From Stomoxys calcitrans (taxonomy: Eukaryota > Arthropoda > Insecta > Diptera > Muscidae): a DNA stretch of 64,000 nucleotides. Every line of letters starts with the position of its first letter. The first letter of the stretch is position 1. The stretch covers positions 148,529,116 to 148,593,115 of the forward strand of contig NC_081555.1 in assembly GCF_963082655.1 (NCBI RefSeq), in the 5' to 3' direction. The notes below the pieces were generated by a model, which saw only the letters and a list, made by a program, of their open reading frames with translations, made no database searches and was not told the DNA's origin. Below, in pieces: positions 1 through 11,213 of this stretch. The translations under genes were made by a program, and so were the position numbers.

Positions 1-963
1 AAAAACAAACACAATCGAATATAATCCGGCCATAAACCGGACTATATCCTAGTTGTATCTGTAATTCACCCCACCATACCACAGTTCAACTATTCACCCT
101 TAATCGCAACCCGCTTTTCCAAAAAAATATCAAATATTTTTAAAAATTTCTTTAGCATTTTTTACAGTTCTTAGAATGAAAGACAACATAAGAACGTCTA
201 GCTGCCACGCAAAATTCAAAAAAAAAACCTTAAAATTCTATAGAATTAAGTTTTATTATAAGCTGTTGTTTAAAAATTTGATTTCTTCCAATTAAAATGC
301 CAAAAAGAGAAGCCGCTGTTAATGTTGCTGTTTTCATATTTGTTGTGGTTGTTTTTTGTTTTTTTTTTTTTTATTTTCATAAAAATTCCAATTAACCAGA
401 CGCTGTGGTGTCAGAATTTAATGATCATACCCCAGAGCATTACTCGTTTTCGTTGTTGCGAACATATTTCATATATTCTACGTAAGCAGATATGTACGCC
501 AATAACGCCTTTTTAAGTTTCTGATGATTGCAAAGTCAATAAAGCAAAAAAAAAAAAAATAAATAAATAAAAAAAGCACAAAAACTTAAAAAGAAAAAAA
601 AAAAATGAACCAACAAATAAGCTGTCTGTGCTGCAATATAATAAAATTCATAGCTTCATATGACATTTGGGTAGGCGCTAGGCAATACAAGGCTTAAGCC
701 ATTCTATGCTGAAATCGTTAATGGCATATTCGATTGCCAAGCATAAGGCAGAGCTTCAGTGCACGCGCGTTTTATTAATGAGGCTTAAGGTAGGAAATTC
801 AAGAAAATTTGGTTTGAAAAATAAGCATCGAGGTACATTGGGCATAGAATAGCCTATCCGATAGGTTCACCTCTTTAGTTAGGGTTTGGAGGGCAAGAGG
901 GTGAGCATTTTTACCCGTCCACACAACGTTACACTTACACCAGTATTCACAAAGCTAAATGTA
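1..963. other. AT-rich spacer, no gene recognised
   Basis: Low-complexity AT-rich DNA with T and A homopolymer runs near 355-372 and 549-603. Its one short open frame is hydrophobic, lies across the poly-T run and resembles no family I know. I see no repeat head or tail here. Confidence 0.6.
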
Positions 964-1200
964 TTGGTTGCCCAAAAAGTAATTGCGGATTTTTCATATA
1001 GTCGGCGTTGACAAATTTTTTCACAGCTTGTGACTCTGTAATTGCATTCTTTCTTCTGTCAGTTATCAGCTGTTACTTTTAGCTTGCTTTGGAAAAAAAG
1101 TGTAAAAAAAGTATATTTGATTAAAGCTCATTCTAAGTTTTATTAAAAATGCATTTACTTTCTTTTAAAAAATCCGCAATTTCTTTTTGGGCAACCCAAT
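964..1200 (+). mobile_element. mariner-derived MITE, copy 1
   Basis: Short non-autonomous mariner. It has ~30-bp terminal inverted repeats (TTGGTTGCCCAAAAAGTAAT at the left, ending GGGCAACCCAA) flanked by TA, the mariner target. Its interior matches the two ends of the full element at 40274-41557, but the transposase is deleted at a junction reading AAAAAAAGTG/TAAAAAAAGT. Strand is given relative to that full element. It has no coding capacity; movement would need transposase in trans. Confidence 0.92.
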
Positions 1201-1732
1201 AGATTTGAAATAGGTTTATTTGACAGATGTCCTTTATAGAACGTTCAACTAAAACTATTTTAAGGCTTCAATAAGTTTCGTGAATACGGCCGATAGTGGT
1301 TTAGGGTATTATGTAGCCGACTTTGCCCTCTTTTTCTGTCTTTCCTTACCTGTTTTATAGAAAAGTTCATCACAACTCCTATTGAAATTGAGTTTTTTTT
1401 TGTTTGCCTTATCATCGACATTTAATCAATGCCTCAGTTTGACTGACATTTTGCAACTTCCTGCTTGTTGCACTTCATTCATTTGTATAGTCCTCATTGA
1501 CTGACTAAATGGGTGACTGACAAAGCGAGTGACTGACTATAGCTGTTGAATGCTGTAAATTGCTTAAGTGCCACTTCACAGAGTATACAACACTTAAAGT
1601 GCAACAGCAGCATCACAGAAGAAGCATTCATTGCCAACGGGCAGTATGGTCCAAACTAAACACAGTGGAAAGGTATTAGCTTTTTGGCAAAGAAAAAAAG
1701 GATGAAAAAAAATTAGTTTTAAAACTAAAAAA
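1201..1732. other. spacer, no gene recognised
   Basis: AT-rich sequence without recognisable coding or repeat structure, apart from short GACTGACT-type repeats near 1498-1540. It lies between the MITE and the start of a family B repeat. Confidence 0.55.
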
Positions 1733-3008
1733 AAGCAAAAAGGCATTAAGTTCGGCCAGAACGAACTTTGGATACCCACCACCTCGGGTATATATGTAAA
1801 TCCCATTTCGTCAAAATCCGGTGAAAATTGGATAACCTAAGCAACCAAATTCGGCACGGACATAAAGTGGTCTAATAAATATATGTCACTATTCAATTTT
1901 GTAAAACAAAATATTGGTCTTTTTAGCAGATATATCCAATTATAAACCGATCTGTTCCATTTTAAGGTCGGATATCGTGAGGCTCAGAAAAAGTCACTGT
2001 TTCAAATTTCAGCGAAATCGGGTAATAAATAACACTTTTATGGGCCTCAGACCCTTGATCGGGAGATCCGTCTATATGGCAGCTATATCTTAATATGGAC
2101 CGATCTGAACCATATTGAGGTCGGATGTAGGGAGCTCTTAACCTGCTCACTGTTTAAAATTTCTGCGAAATCGGGTAATAAATAAAGCTTTTATTGACTT
2201 CAGACTGCTTATCGGGGTATCGGTCTATATGGCAGCTATATCTAAATATGGACCTATCTAATCCATATTTAGGTCAGATGTCTGGGAACTTGAAATAACC
2301 CACCGTTGCAAATTTCAGCGAAATCGGGTTTATGGTCTTCAGACCCTTTATCGGGAGATCGGTCTATATGACAGCTATATCGTAATATAGTCCGATCTGA
2401 ACCATATTTAGGTCGCGTATCAGGAGGCTAAAAATAACCCACTATTGCAAATTTCAGCGAAATCGGGTAATAAATAAAGCTTTAATGGTCTTCAGACCCT
2501 TTATCGGGAGATGGGTCTATATGGCAGCTATATCTTAATATGGACCGATCTCATCCATATTTAGGTCAAATGTCTGGAGACTTAAAATAACCCACCGTTG
2601 CAAATTTCAGCGAAATCGGGTAATAAATAAAGCTTTTATGGGCTTCAGACCCATTATCGGCAGATCGGTCTATATGGTAGCTATATCTAAATAAAGTCCG
2701 ATCTGAACCCTATTTGGATCAGTTGTCGGGAAGCCTTAAGCTACTCACTGTTTCAAATTTCAGCGAAATCGGGTAATAAATAAAACTTTTATGGGCTTCA
2801 GTCCCCTTATTGGCAGATCGGTCTATATGGCAGCTACATCTAAATACAGTCCGATCTGAACCATATTTAGGTCAGATGTCCGGAAGCTAAAAATAATCCA
2901 CTATTGCAAATTTCAGCGAAATTGGGTAATAAATAAAGCTTTTATGGTCTTCAGGCCCTTTATCGGGAGATCGGTCCATATGGCAACTATATCTAAATAT
3001 AGTCCTAT
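1733..3008 (+). repeat. family B (DINE-1/mini-me-like) repeat, head and tandem units, tail missing
   Basis: Begins with the family B head (GGCATTAAGTTCGGCC, then GATACCCACCACCTCGGGTA) and continues as about eight diverged ~152-bp units. Each has the words GATCGGTCTATATGGCAGCT and CAAATTTCAGCGAAATCGGG. No tail, (GTCY)n or GGTGGTGGGTA end is present. The units give way near 3008 to inverted family A units, so the element is truncated or fused. Relationship to DINE-1/mini-me elements is inferred from architecture, not from a database match. Confidence 0.8.
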
Positions 3009-4587
3009 TTGGGGTCTTGACTTCTTTATCCTCTAGAGGGCGCAATTAATATCCGATTGGAATGAAATATTGCACGACGTGTTTTGTTATGATATCCAAC
3101 AACTGTGCCATGTATGGTTCAAATCGGTCCATAACCTGATATAGCTGCCATATAAACCGATCTTGGGTCTTGACTTTTTAAGCCTCTAGAGGGCGCAATT
3201 CTTATCCGATTGGAATGAAATTTTGCACGACGTATTTTGTTATGATTTCCAACAACTGTGCCAAGTATGGTTCAAATCGATCAATAACCTGATATAGCTG
3301 CCATATAAACCGATCTGGGGTCTTGACTTCTTGAGCCTCTTGAGTGCGCAATTCTTATCCTATTGGGATGAAATTTTGCACGACGTGTTTTGTTATGATA
3401 TTAAACAATTGTGCCAAGTATGGTTCAAATCGGTTCATAACCTGATATAGCTGCGATATAAACCGATCTTGGTTCTTGACTTCTTGAGCCTCTAGAGGGC
3501 GCAATTCTTATCCGATTGGAATAAAATTTTGCACGGCGTCTTTTGTTATGATATCCAATAACTGTGCTAAGTATGGTTCAAATCGGATGATAATCTTATA
3601 TAGCTGCCATATAAACCGATCTTGGGTCTTGACTTGTTGAGCCTCTAGAGAGCGCAATTCTTATCCGACTCGAATAAAATTTTGCACAACGTGTTTTGCT
3701 TTGATTTCCAACAACTGTGCTAAGTAAGTTTCAAATCGGTCAATAACCTGATAAAGCTACCATATAAACCGATGTTGAAACTTGACTTCGCAATTCTTTT
3801 CCGATTTGAATGAAATTTGTTATGAAGTAATTTGTTATGATATCCAACCATTGTGCCATGTATGGTTCAAATCGGTCCATTACCTTATATAGCTGCCATA
3901 TAAACCGATCTGGGGTCTTGACTTCTTGAGCCACTAGAGGGCGCAATTCTTATCCGATTGGAATGACGTGTTTTGTTATGATATCCAACAACTGCACCAA
4001 GTATGGTTCAAATCGGGTGATAACCGATCTTGGGTCTTGACTTCTTGAGCCATTAGAGGGCGCAATTCTTATCGGATTTGAATGAAATTTGTTGCGAAGT
4101 ATTTTCTTATGATATCCAACAACTGTACCAAGTATGGTTCAAATCGGATAATAACCTGATAAAGCTGCCATATAAACCAATCTGGAATCTTGACTTTTTG
4201 AGCCTCTAGAGGTCGCAATTATTATCCGATTTGGTTGAAATTTTGTACAACGGATCCTCTCATGACCATCAACATACCTGTTTATTATGGTCTGAATCGG
4301 TCTATAGCCCGTTACAGCTCCCATATAAATCGATCTCTCTATTTTACTTTTTGAGCCCCCAAAGGGTGCAATTCTTATTCGAATTGGCTGACATTTTACA
4401 CAGGTCTCCAACATATAATTTAATTGTGGTCGGAACCGGACCATATCTTGATAGCAGAGCAAATCTTTTCTTTTATCCTTTTTTTTGCCTAAGAAGAAAT
4501 GCCGTGAAAAGAACTCAACAAATGCGATCTATAGTGAAGGGTATATAAGATTCGGCCCGGCCGAACTTAGCACGCTTTTACTTGTTT
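3009..4587 (-). repeat. family A repeat, inverted, head and about nine units
   Basis: Reverse-oriented family A. The units carry CATATAAACCGATCTTGGGT and CCTCTAGAGGGCGCAATTCT, and the head lies at the right end (about 4540-4587: TTCGGCCCGGCCGAACTTAGCACGCTTTTACTTG). No (GTCY)n tail is present on the left. It is fused directly to family B, so two heads face outward. Short peptides open in this stretch are a by-product of the 153-bp (51-codon) unit and are not genes. Confidence 0.8.
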
Positions 4588-5219
4588 CAAGATTGGGACC
4601 CTCAAGCGATTGACAGAAGTGTTATTTTGGCCCTATTTTCAAAACAAGGATAGGAATTGCATGGTGGAATTTATTTTTACAACCTATCAAAAAAATTTTT
4701 TTTTTTAATTTTTAAGAATTTTTTTTAGCTTTTGCGCCCACTGCTTGCAATGACACTGTTGCCTTCTAACGCATAAAGAGTTCCACGTGCATGTTTTTTT
4801 TTCCTAGTGGTCATAGTATGACAGCATGGCAGCAAGACAACACCTCCCATTAACTAGACTGCAATATTAAACAGAACAAAGGTCACATACTGGCAGCAAA
4901 ACAACAACAACAACAAAAAAATGCAATATACAAGAAAGTGTAAAAGTTTATGGGGATTTTCCGGCTCAACTTTGGAGTGAGGAGTAGAGTACGGAGGACA
5001 TAATAATTTCTCCGTTAAGTGAGTATCATAAATCGAAGATGTACATGGACAAGATGCTTTCAACTGAATGAAACTTTTTATTAGTTTTAAAATAAAAATA
5101 AAAAAATTTCAATTACATGCACTTGTCATTAAAACTAAAGATTGACATAATACAGAGTTCGCAAAGATGTAAAGGTCTGTAAAGGACTTGCAAGGGATAA
5201 AAGCAAAATGTTAAAACTA
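4588..5219. other. spacer, no gene recognised
   Basis: AT-rich sequence with poly-T near 4689-4725 and a CAA-type run near 4895-4918. I see no coding or repeat signal beyond simple sequence. Confidence 0.5.
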
Positions 5220-6702
5220 ATATGCTAGGACGTTTTTCACTGTTGAAAACATATGTTTTCGGCGATTACTTCCGAGAAACACCTGAAAAATATCAGTGGG
5301 TGTTTAGCTGGACAGGAAACTGAACTTCAAATCCAACATTTTGGAAAGGGCACGAAAGGCCACTCTTGCAAAAGTTGGGGGTTTAGACCGCCCGTCATGC
5401 ATTGGGTACATACTGCAGTTGTCAAACCTATTATGCTATATGGTGTTGTGGTTTGGTGGACGCCGCTTCATAAATCCACCTACTGCTCAATACTTAACTT
5501 GATCCAAAGGATGACTTGTTTGTGCATCACAACCGCAATGAGGAGGTCACCTTCTAATGCACTGTATTTAATGCTATATCTTATGCCTCTGGACATTGTG
5601 GCTAGACAAATAGCAGCGAGCACTGCCGTGAGGTTAAGGGAGCTTTTTCATTGGTCATGTGGCGGCTACGGACACTGTGTTATACTTGATACAATATCCG
5701 ATGTCCCAGGCAGTGTGGAATACACCCTACCTGAGCCGCTTTTTGATAAAAATTACTCTACCACTATTTCTGATAGTACCGATTGCAACTACGATATCTC
5801 TGGTAACAGAAGTTACATAGGCTTCTATAAGGATGATTCCAAACTAGACGATCAGGTGGGTTTTGGGGTGTACTGTAAAAATCTAGAACTGGTCTTACCG
5901 AAGAGGTTACCCGACTACTGCAGCGTGTATCAAGCAGAGATCCTTGCAATTAAGGAAGTGGTCGAATGGCTAATATATGGCAGCAATTGGAACCCTGGAG
6001 AACGTGTTTCTGACAAAAACCGTCCTCGACTGTCGCAGATCTCTCAAGGAGATGGCTGAACAGTTAAAAATGCACCTGTTCTGGGTGCCAGGTCACAGAG
6101 ATATCCCAGGGAATTCTAAAGCATACGAGCTTTGCAAGACTAGGAACTACCCTACACATTCCAGGAATACTGGAATCTGTGGGGCGTAGCGACATGTAGC
6201 TAAGTTTTAAGGCCAGGCCCGAGGGACAACGAATGATAGATGGTCACAAAGAGGGGGCTGTGAGCATTCCAAAACTATGTGGCCTCATCTAGACTTGAAG
6301 AGGTTTACTGCTTTGCTGTCATTGGTTAGAACAGACGTCTCAGTCATGGTGTCCGCCATGACAGGTCACTGTCTAATCGGAAAACATGCTGACAGACTGA
6401 AGGTAGCCAGCAATGACTTTTGCAGAAGGGACATCGAGGAAGAAGAGACTATAGAACTCTTTCTGTGTGTGTGTCCCGCACTAGCAGTTAGAAGGTGTTC
6501 CACTTTAGGTTCTCATTTCTTTGAGAACCTGTCTTATTTAGCGGATGTGATCATTCGCAAGTCGTTGGGCTTTTTAAAGCGATCTGAATGGTTCAACAGT
6601 AGGAGAAGGCATCTTCCTTCTTCTATTTATGTGGTCTCACAATGGACGAAAACGTCCAAATGAGTCTGATGGCACACTGTCGCTTAAACCTAACCTAACC
6701 TA
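5220..6702 (+). mobile_element. 5'-truncated RNase H-bearing non-LTR retrotransposon (relative of lineage R1)
   Basis: Runs from the end of the reverse-transcriptase region through the RNase H domain and the C-terminal cysteine region, ending in a 3' tail of AACCTAACCTAACCTAA at about 6684-6701. The 5' part (endonuclease and catalytic RT) is absent, as expected from incomplete reverse transcription. RNase H after RT points to the I/Loa/R1-type clades; I do not assign one. A related 3' end recurs at 32681-32880. Confidence 0.85.
5253..6663 (+). pseudogene. retrotransposon polyprotein C-terminus: RT linker, RNase H, Cys-rich end (broken)
   Basis: The first frame (5253-6059) has the VKPIMLYGVVVWW segment typical of the RT/RNase H linker. 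The RNase H start follows at about residue 193 (GFYKDDSKLDDQVGFGVYC), with the glutamate segment YQAEILAIKEVVEWL. The usual first RNase H motif in this group is YTDGSK; here it reads YKDDSK, so the catalytic Asp may be displaced. A frame change near 5980-6060 leads to a second frame (5977-6189) with the late RNase H motif FWVPGHRDIPGNSKAYEL. A third frame (6277-6663) has the C-terminal region (DFCRRDIEEEETIELFLCVC). At least two frame breaks mean no functional product. Confidence 0.82.
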
Positions 6703-6931
6703 ATGGGGGAATGTCCTACAGAATGGATCAGCAAGTCTTTTTGCTCCAAACGCTATTATCTAAAAAAAAGTAATCGCGAAAAAATTTCGCGACAAGCTAT
6801 CATACACTCACTGAAATTTATTAGTAAAAACAGCAAAAATGTTTGCTGTTACAGCAGAATGTCTGCTGAAAATAGAACATCAGTAATTTGTTGCTAAAAC
6901 AGTAAACATTTTCTGCTGATTTTAAATTATA
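6703..6931. other. spacer with clustered CAGCA/TGCTG palindromes
   Basis: Between a retrotransposon tail and a family A head. It contains imperfect palindromes CAGCAAAAATGTTTGCTG (about 6831) and CAGCAGAATGTCTGCTG (about 6852) and related arms to 6920, plus TCGCGAAAAAATTTCGCGA at about 6775-6793. Possibly the remnant of a small hairpin-ended element; not identified. Confidence 0.5.
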
Positions 6932-8102
6932 ACAAGTAAAAGCGTGCTAAGTTCGGCCGGGCCGAATCTTATATACCCTCCACCATGGATCGCATTTGTC
7001 GAGTTCTTTTCCCAACATCTCTTCTTAGGCAAAACAAGATATACGAAAATATTTGCTCTGCTATTAGAGCGATATCAAGATATGGTCCGGTTTGGACCAC
7101 AATTAAATTATATGTGTAAAATGTCAGCCAATTCGAATAAGAATTGCGCCCTTTGTGGGCTCAAGAACTAAAATAGAGAGATCGATTTATATGGGAGCTG
7201 TATCGGGCTATATACCGATTCAGACCATAATAAACACGTATGTGAATGGTCATGAGAGAATCCGTCGTACAAAATTTCAGGCAAATGGGATAATAATTGC
7301 GACCTCTAGAGGCTCAAGAAGTCAAAATCGCAGATCGGTTTATATGACAGCTATATCAGGTTATGAACCGATTTGAACCATACTTGGCACAGTTGTTGGA
7401 TATCGTAACGAAACACGTCGTGCAAAATTTCATTCCAATCGGATAAGAATTGCGCACTCTAGAGGCTCAAGAAGTCAAGACCCAAGATCGGTTTATATGG
7501 CAGCTATATCAGGTTATGGACCGATTTGAACCATACTTGGCACAGTTGTTGGATATCATAACAAAACACGTCGTGCAAAATTTCATCCCAATCGGATAAG
7601 AATTGCGCACTATAGAGGCTCAAGAAGTCAAGACCCAAGATCGGTTTATATGGCAGCTATATCAGGTTATGGACCGATTTGAACCATACTTGGCACAGTT
7701 GTTGGATATCCTAACGAAACACGTCGTGCAAAATTTCATCCCAATAGGATAAGAATTGCGCACTCTAGAGGCTCAAGAAGTCAAGACCCAAGATCGGTTT
7801 ATATGGCAGCTATATCAAAACATGGACCGATATGGCCCATTTACAATACCAACCGACCTACACTAATAAGAAGTATTTGTGCAAAATGTCAAGCGGCTAG
7901 CTTTACTCCTTTCGAAGTTAGCGTGCTTTCGACAGACAGACGGACGGACGGACAGACGGACGGACATGGCTAGATCGACATAAAATTTCACGACGATCAA
8001 GAATATATATAGTTTATGGGGTCTCAGACGAATATTTCGAGTAGTTACAATCAGAATGACGAAATTAGTATACCCCCCATCTTATGGTGGAGGGTATAAA
8101 AA
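6932..8102 (+). repeat. family A repeat, complete head-to-tail copy
   Basis: Head AACAAGTAAAAGCGTGCTAA, the palindrome TTCGGCCGGGCCGAA and TATACCCTCCACCAT at 6974-6988. Then ~153-bp units: GATCGGTTTATATGG starts at 7486, 7639 and 7792, exactly 153 apart. Next are a (GACGGACG)-type microsatellite near 7930-7968 and a TA-rich block. The tail ends ATGGTGGAGGGTATAAAAA at about 8083-8101. Head TATACCCTCCACCAT and tail ATGGTGGAGGGTATA are perfect 15-bp complements. This resembles Helitron-related DINE-1/mini-me elements; that assignment is inference. Confidence 0.85.
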
Positions 8103-8145
8103 GGAAAAAAAGCTCAAAAATGTCGTCAATATTTCAAAATTGGCA

Positions 8146-8611
8146 AATTTTTATACCCATCACCATAGGATAGGTGTATACTAATCTAGTCAATCCCTTT
8201 GTAACACCTCGAAATATTGATCTAGGACTTCATAAAGTATAGATGTTCTTGATCGTCCGACATTCTGATTCGATTTAGCCATGTCCGTCCATCTGTCAAA
8301 ATCACTATAGGGGTCGAACGAGTAAAGCTAACCGCTTGAAATTTTGCACCGATACTAAGTATTGATGTAGGTCTTTGGGGATTGCAAATAGGCAATATCG
8401 GTTAAGATTTGGATATAGCTCCCATATAAACCGATCTCCCGATTTGATTTCTGGAGCATCTGGAAGCCGAAATTTTGTCCGATTTGGCTGATGTTTTGCA
8501 CGTAGTGTTTTGTTATGACTTCCAACAACTATGCCGAGTACCGTCTAGATCGGCCTATAACCTGATATAGCTCCCATATAAACCGATCTCCCGATTTTAC
8601 TTCTTGAGTCC
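8146..8611 (-). repeat. family A2 repeat, inverted, tail part only
   Basis: The tail lies at the left (TTTTTATACCCATCACCATA at 8149-8168), followed leftward-to-rightward by the TCTTGATCGTC block, GCCATGTCCGTCC and units with CATATAAACCGATCTCCCGA. It stops at 8611, where a retrotransposon 3' tail begins, so the retrotransposon probably truncated or inserted into it. Confidence 0.78.
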
Positions 8612-8624
8612 TTAGGTTAAGTTA

Positions 8625-9561
8625 GGATGAAAAGAGGGTGCAGATATAATCGACACATGCCATCACTTGCCGCATTGATTTTGCATAAGTGAGCTTGTAG
8701 TCCTATGTGTCACGTTATGATACCGAAAGCTCTACTGACCTTCTTCTTACTTCCTTTCAGTAATAGCCCCATCTTCTCGCGATCTGGATCTCCCCGTAGG
8801 ATTTTCGCCATCCTACCGACCGTTTCGATGTTCCACAGGGTTGCATGCGCATTCTTTGCCCCCGCGCTTAACTCGTGCAGGGTCGACCCGAAAGCCTTCG
8901 GCAGCCCTCTGGCCTTCACTGATAAATCGTCTGCTTTCTCATTCGCAGTTACTTCGCTATGGCCCGACATCCAAACGATGCGGATTTCCCATCCTCAGAG
9001 AAGGCTTTAATCTCCTTCTTACACATCAAGACTGTTCGACTAACCGTACTGGCTGTTATTGCCCTTATGGCAATTTTACTGTCGGCAAAAAAGTTCACAC
9101 TCGACGTCTTGGCGTTAACACCACATCACCTCACACATTCCGTGATCGCCCGGATCTCCACCTGTAGGATCGTATTATTTTCAGGCAGTCTAAAACAGAT
9201 CTGAGTCCCTGGATTCTCAATGTAGACCTCCAAGACCACTCTATCCTCTAGCTTTGATAAATGCGTGTAACATAATCTTCCAGATGACAATACTAGGGTT
9301 CCGCAAATCCAAGACTGTGCCGTTGGCAGCAGTGCCTCGCATTGGACCTCAAGGTTCATCTTAGGTATGCGAACGAAAACCTCTTCCCTTCCTTCCAGAT
9401 TTCCTATCGTCACCTCAACTATACCGCCATGGTATGAGCTGCTCCTATCCTCAATCCATTCTCCCATCGCCTTAAGTCTCATAGCCGCAGTGGCTGCCTC
9501 GCACTTAATCTGTATGTCTGCTGATCGGATATCTAGAATGGTCTCCAGTGCCCTAGTGGGC
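8625..9561 (-). pseudogene. RNase H region of lineage R1 (broken)
   Basis: Minus-strand frame 9126-9566 begins at the linker MAPTRALETILDIRSADIQ and reaches the RNase H start. The start reads CYTHLSKLEDRVVLEVY instead of the usual YTDGSK form, so the first catalytic Asp is replaced by His. LQVEIRAITECV (Glu motif) follows. A further frame at 8710-8970 has the late motif SGHSEVTANEKADDLSVKA (usually PGH..VRGNEKADDLAV) and then the conserved TLWN-ETVGR...LLLKGSKK segment. The two frames are not contiguous. A decayed copy. Confidence 0.82.
9549..9561. repeat. left target-site duplication of the SINE
   Basis: TGCCCTAGTGGGC, repeated perfectly at 9749-9761 on the other side of the SINE. This length suits LINE-mediated insertion. 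Confidence 0.9.
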
Positions 9562-9748
9562 GCCATGTAAAACTTCTCTCAAAAGAAGTGTCGCACTGCG
9601 GCACACCGTTCGGACTCGGTTGTAAAAAGGAGGCCCCTTATCACTGAGCTTAAACTTAAATTGGACTGCACTCATTTATATGTGAGAAGTTTGCCCCTGT
9701 TCCTAAGTGGAACGATCATGGCAAAATTTGCAAAAAAAATTGCAATTT
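9562..9748 (+). mobile_element. tRNA-derived SINE, 5'-truncated, with target duplication
   Basis: Contains GTGTCGCACTGCGGCACACC and GTTCGGACTCGG, words shared with the SINE fragments at 28662-28712 and 45766-45930, and ends in an A-rich ..GCAAAATTTGCAAAAAAAAT.. run. The 5' tRNA-like head is missing here. It interrupts retrotransposon R1. The 13-bp TGCCCTAGTGGGC lies on both sides, and the related retrotransposon copy at 12800-12840 (complementary strand) shows the unoccupied site. Confidence 0.85.
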
Positions 9749-9761
9749 TGCCCTAGTGGGC
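9749..9761. repeat. right target-site duplication of the SINE
   Basis: Second copy of TGCCCTAGTGGGC. The retrotransposon sequence resumes immediately after it. Confidence 0.9.
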
Positions 9762-10298
9762 AAAGGAGGACTACGTCCTCATCGCTCCGCCTATGCCAAT
9801 ACAACACGTTCTCTAAACCTGTTGTATGGTCCTTATGTTGCACTTTTTCTCTATAGCAGTCCACCAAACTACTGAAGCGTAAGTAAGTATTGGTCTAATC
9901 ACACTGCTGTAGATCCAGTATACTATCCTCGGATTCAGGACCCATTTGCAGCCTACGAGCCGTCTTCATAGTGCCCAATATCTTTGAGCCTTCTAGGAAC
10001 CCTCCTGAATGTGATACGTCCAATTTAGTTTCCTGTCCAACATCACACCTAAGTATTTGACCTTGACCAGATATCGAAATTGTTCGATTGAGGAAATATG
10101 GTGCTCAAATTGCTCCACTTTCGTCTTCCCTGTGAACAGGCAGATTTCTGTCTTCTCTGGGTCTGGAGACACCTAGGTCAAGCTCAGTCGTATGCCATAT
10201 GCAAGACCCTTCGGCCCATCTGCATAGCTGGTTCGAATCCTTATCCCTTAGAAGTATTATAACATCGTCTGCGTAGCAGACGCATCCGTAATAGGTCA

Positions 10299-11213
10299 TT
10301 TATGGTGGTCACCCATAAGAGTGGCAATAAAATGCCCCACTGTGGCGTGCCCTGTACCAATTTCTCCCTTATATTTATGTCATGGGACCAGCAATTTATT
10401 CATCTATTCCTAAGCATATGGTTTATCCAGTCTCTAAGGACCGGGTCCACCCGATAATAGTCTAACGATTGGATCAGTTTGTCGGTGCGTAACTTGTTCA
10501 AAGCCCCCCCCCCCCCAAGGCTCACCTACGACTTCCCCGTGAACAGGCATATTTCAGTCTTCTCAAATCCCTATTCAGCCAGTATCCGTAATAGGTCACT
10601 TATCGTGGTCACCCATAAGAGTGGCTATAAAATGCCGCACTGTGCTGTGCCTTGTGCCACTATCTCCCTTATATTTATGTCATGGGACCAGCAATTTATC
10701 CACCTGTTCCTTAGCATATGGTTTATCCAGTCTCTAAGGACCGGGTCCACCCGATACTGGTCAAAGGATTGGATCAGTGTGTGGGTCCGTAACTTGTTCA
10801 AAACCCCCCCAAAGGCCCACCTACGACTTCCTCGTGAACAGGCATATTTCAGTCTTCTCTGAGTCTGGAGGCCCCTAAGTCTAGCCCAGTCGTGTGCCAA
10901 CTGCAAGACCCTTTCGGCCCATCTGCATAGCTGGTTTGGATCCTTACCCCTTAGAAGTATTATAACATCGTCTGCGTAGCAGACGGGTTCAAATTCCTAC
11001 TCAGTCAGCATCCGTAATAGGTCATTTATGGTGGTCACCCATAAGAGTGGCAATAAAATGCCGCACTGTGCTGTGCCTTGTGCCACTATCTCCCTTATAT
11101 TTATGTCATGGGACCAGCAATTTATCCACCTGTTCCTTAGCATATGGTTTATCCAGTCTCTAAGGACCGGGTCCACCCGATACTGGTCTAAGGATTGGAT
11201 CATTGTGTCGGTC
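10299..11213. repeat. three tandem-like copies of an RT segment
   Basis: The same ~190-bp RT segment appears at about 10299-10490, 10599-10790 and 11024-11213. Each runs from GTGGTCACCCATAAGAGTGG through ATTTATGTCATGGGACCAGC to TCTAAGGACCGGGTCCACCC. The first two are followed by a C-rich run (10504-10517 and 10803-10810) not seen in the third. This is duplication inside one retrotransposon copy rather than three insertions. Confidence 0.85.

Noticed and set aside
6932..8102. Regularly spaced repeats resembling a CRISPR array
   Set aside because: The whole ~153-bp unit is repeated with gradual divergence; there are no short exact repeats with unique spacers, and the DNA is of a fly.
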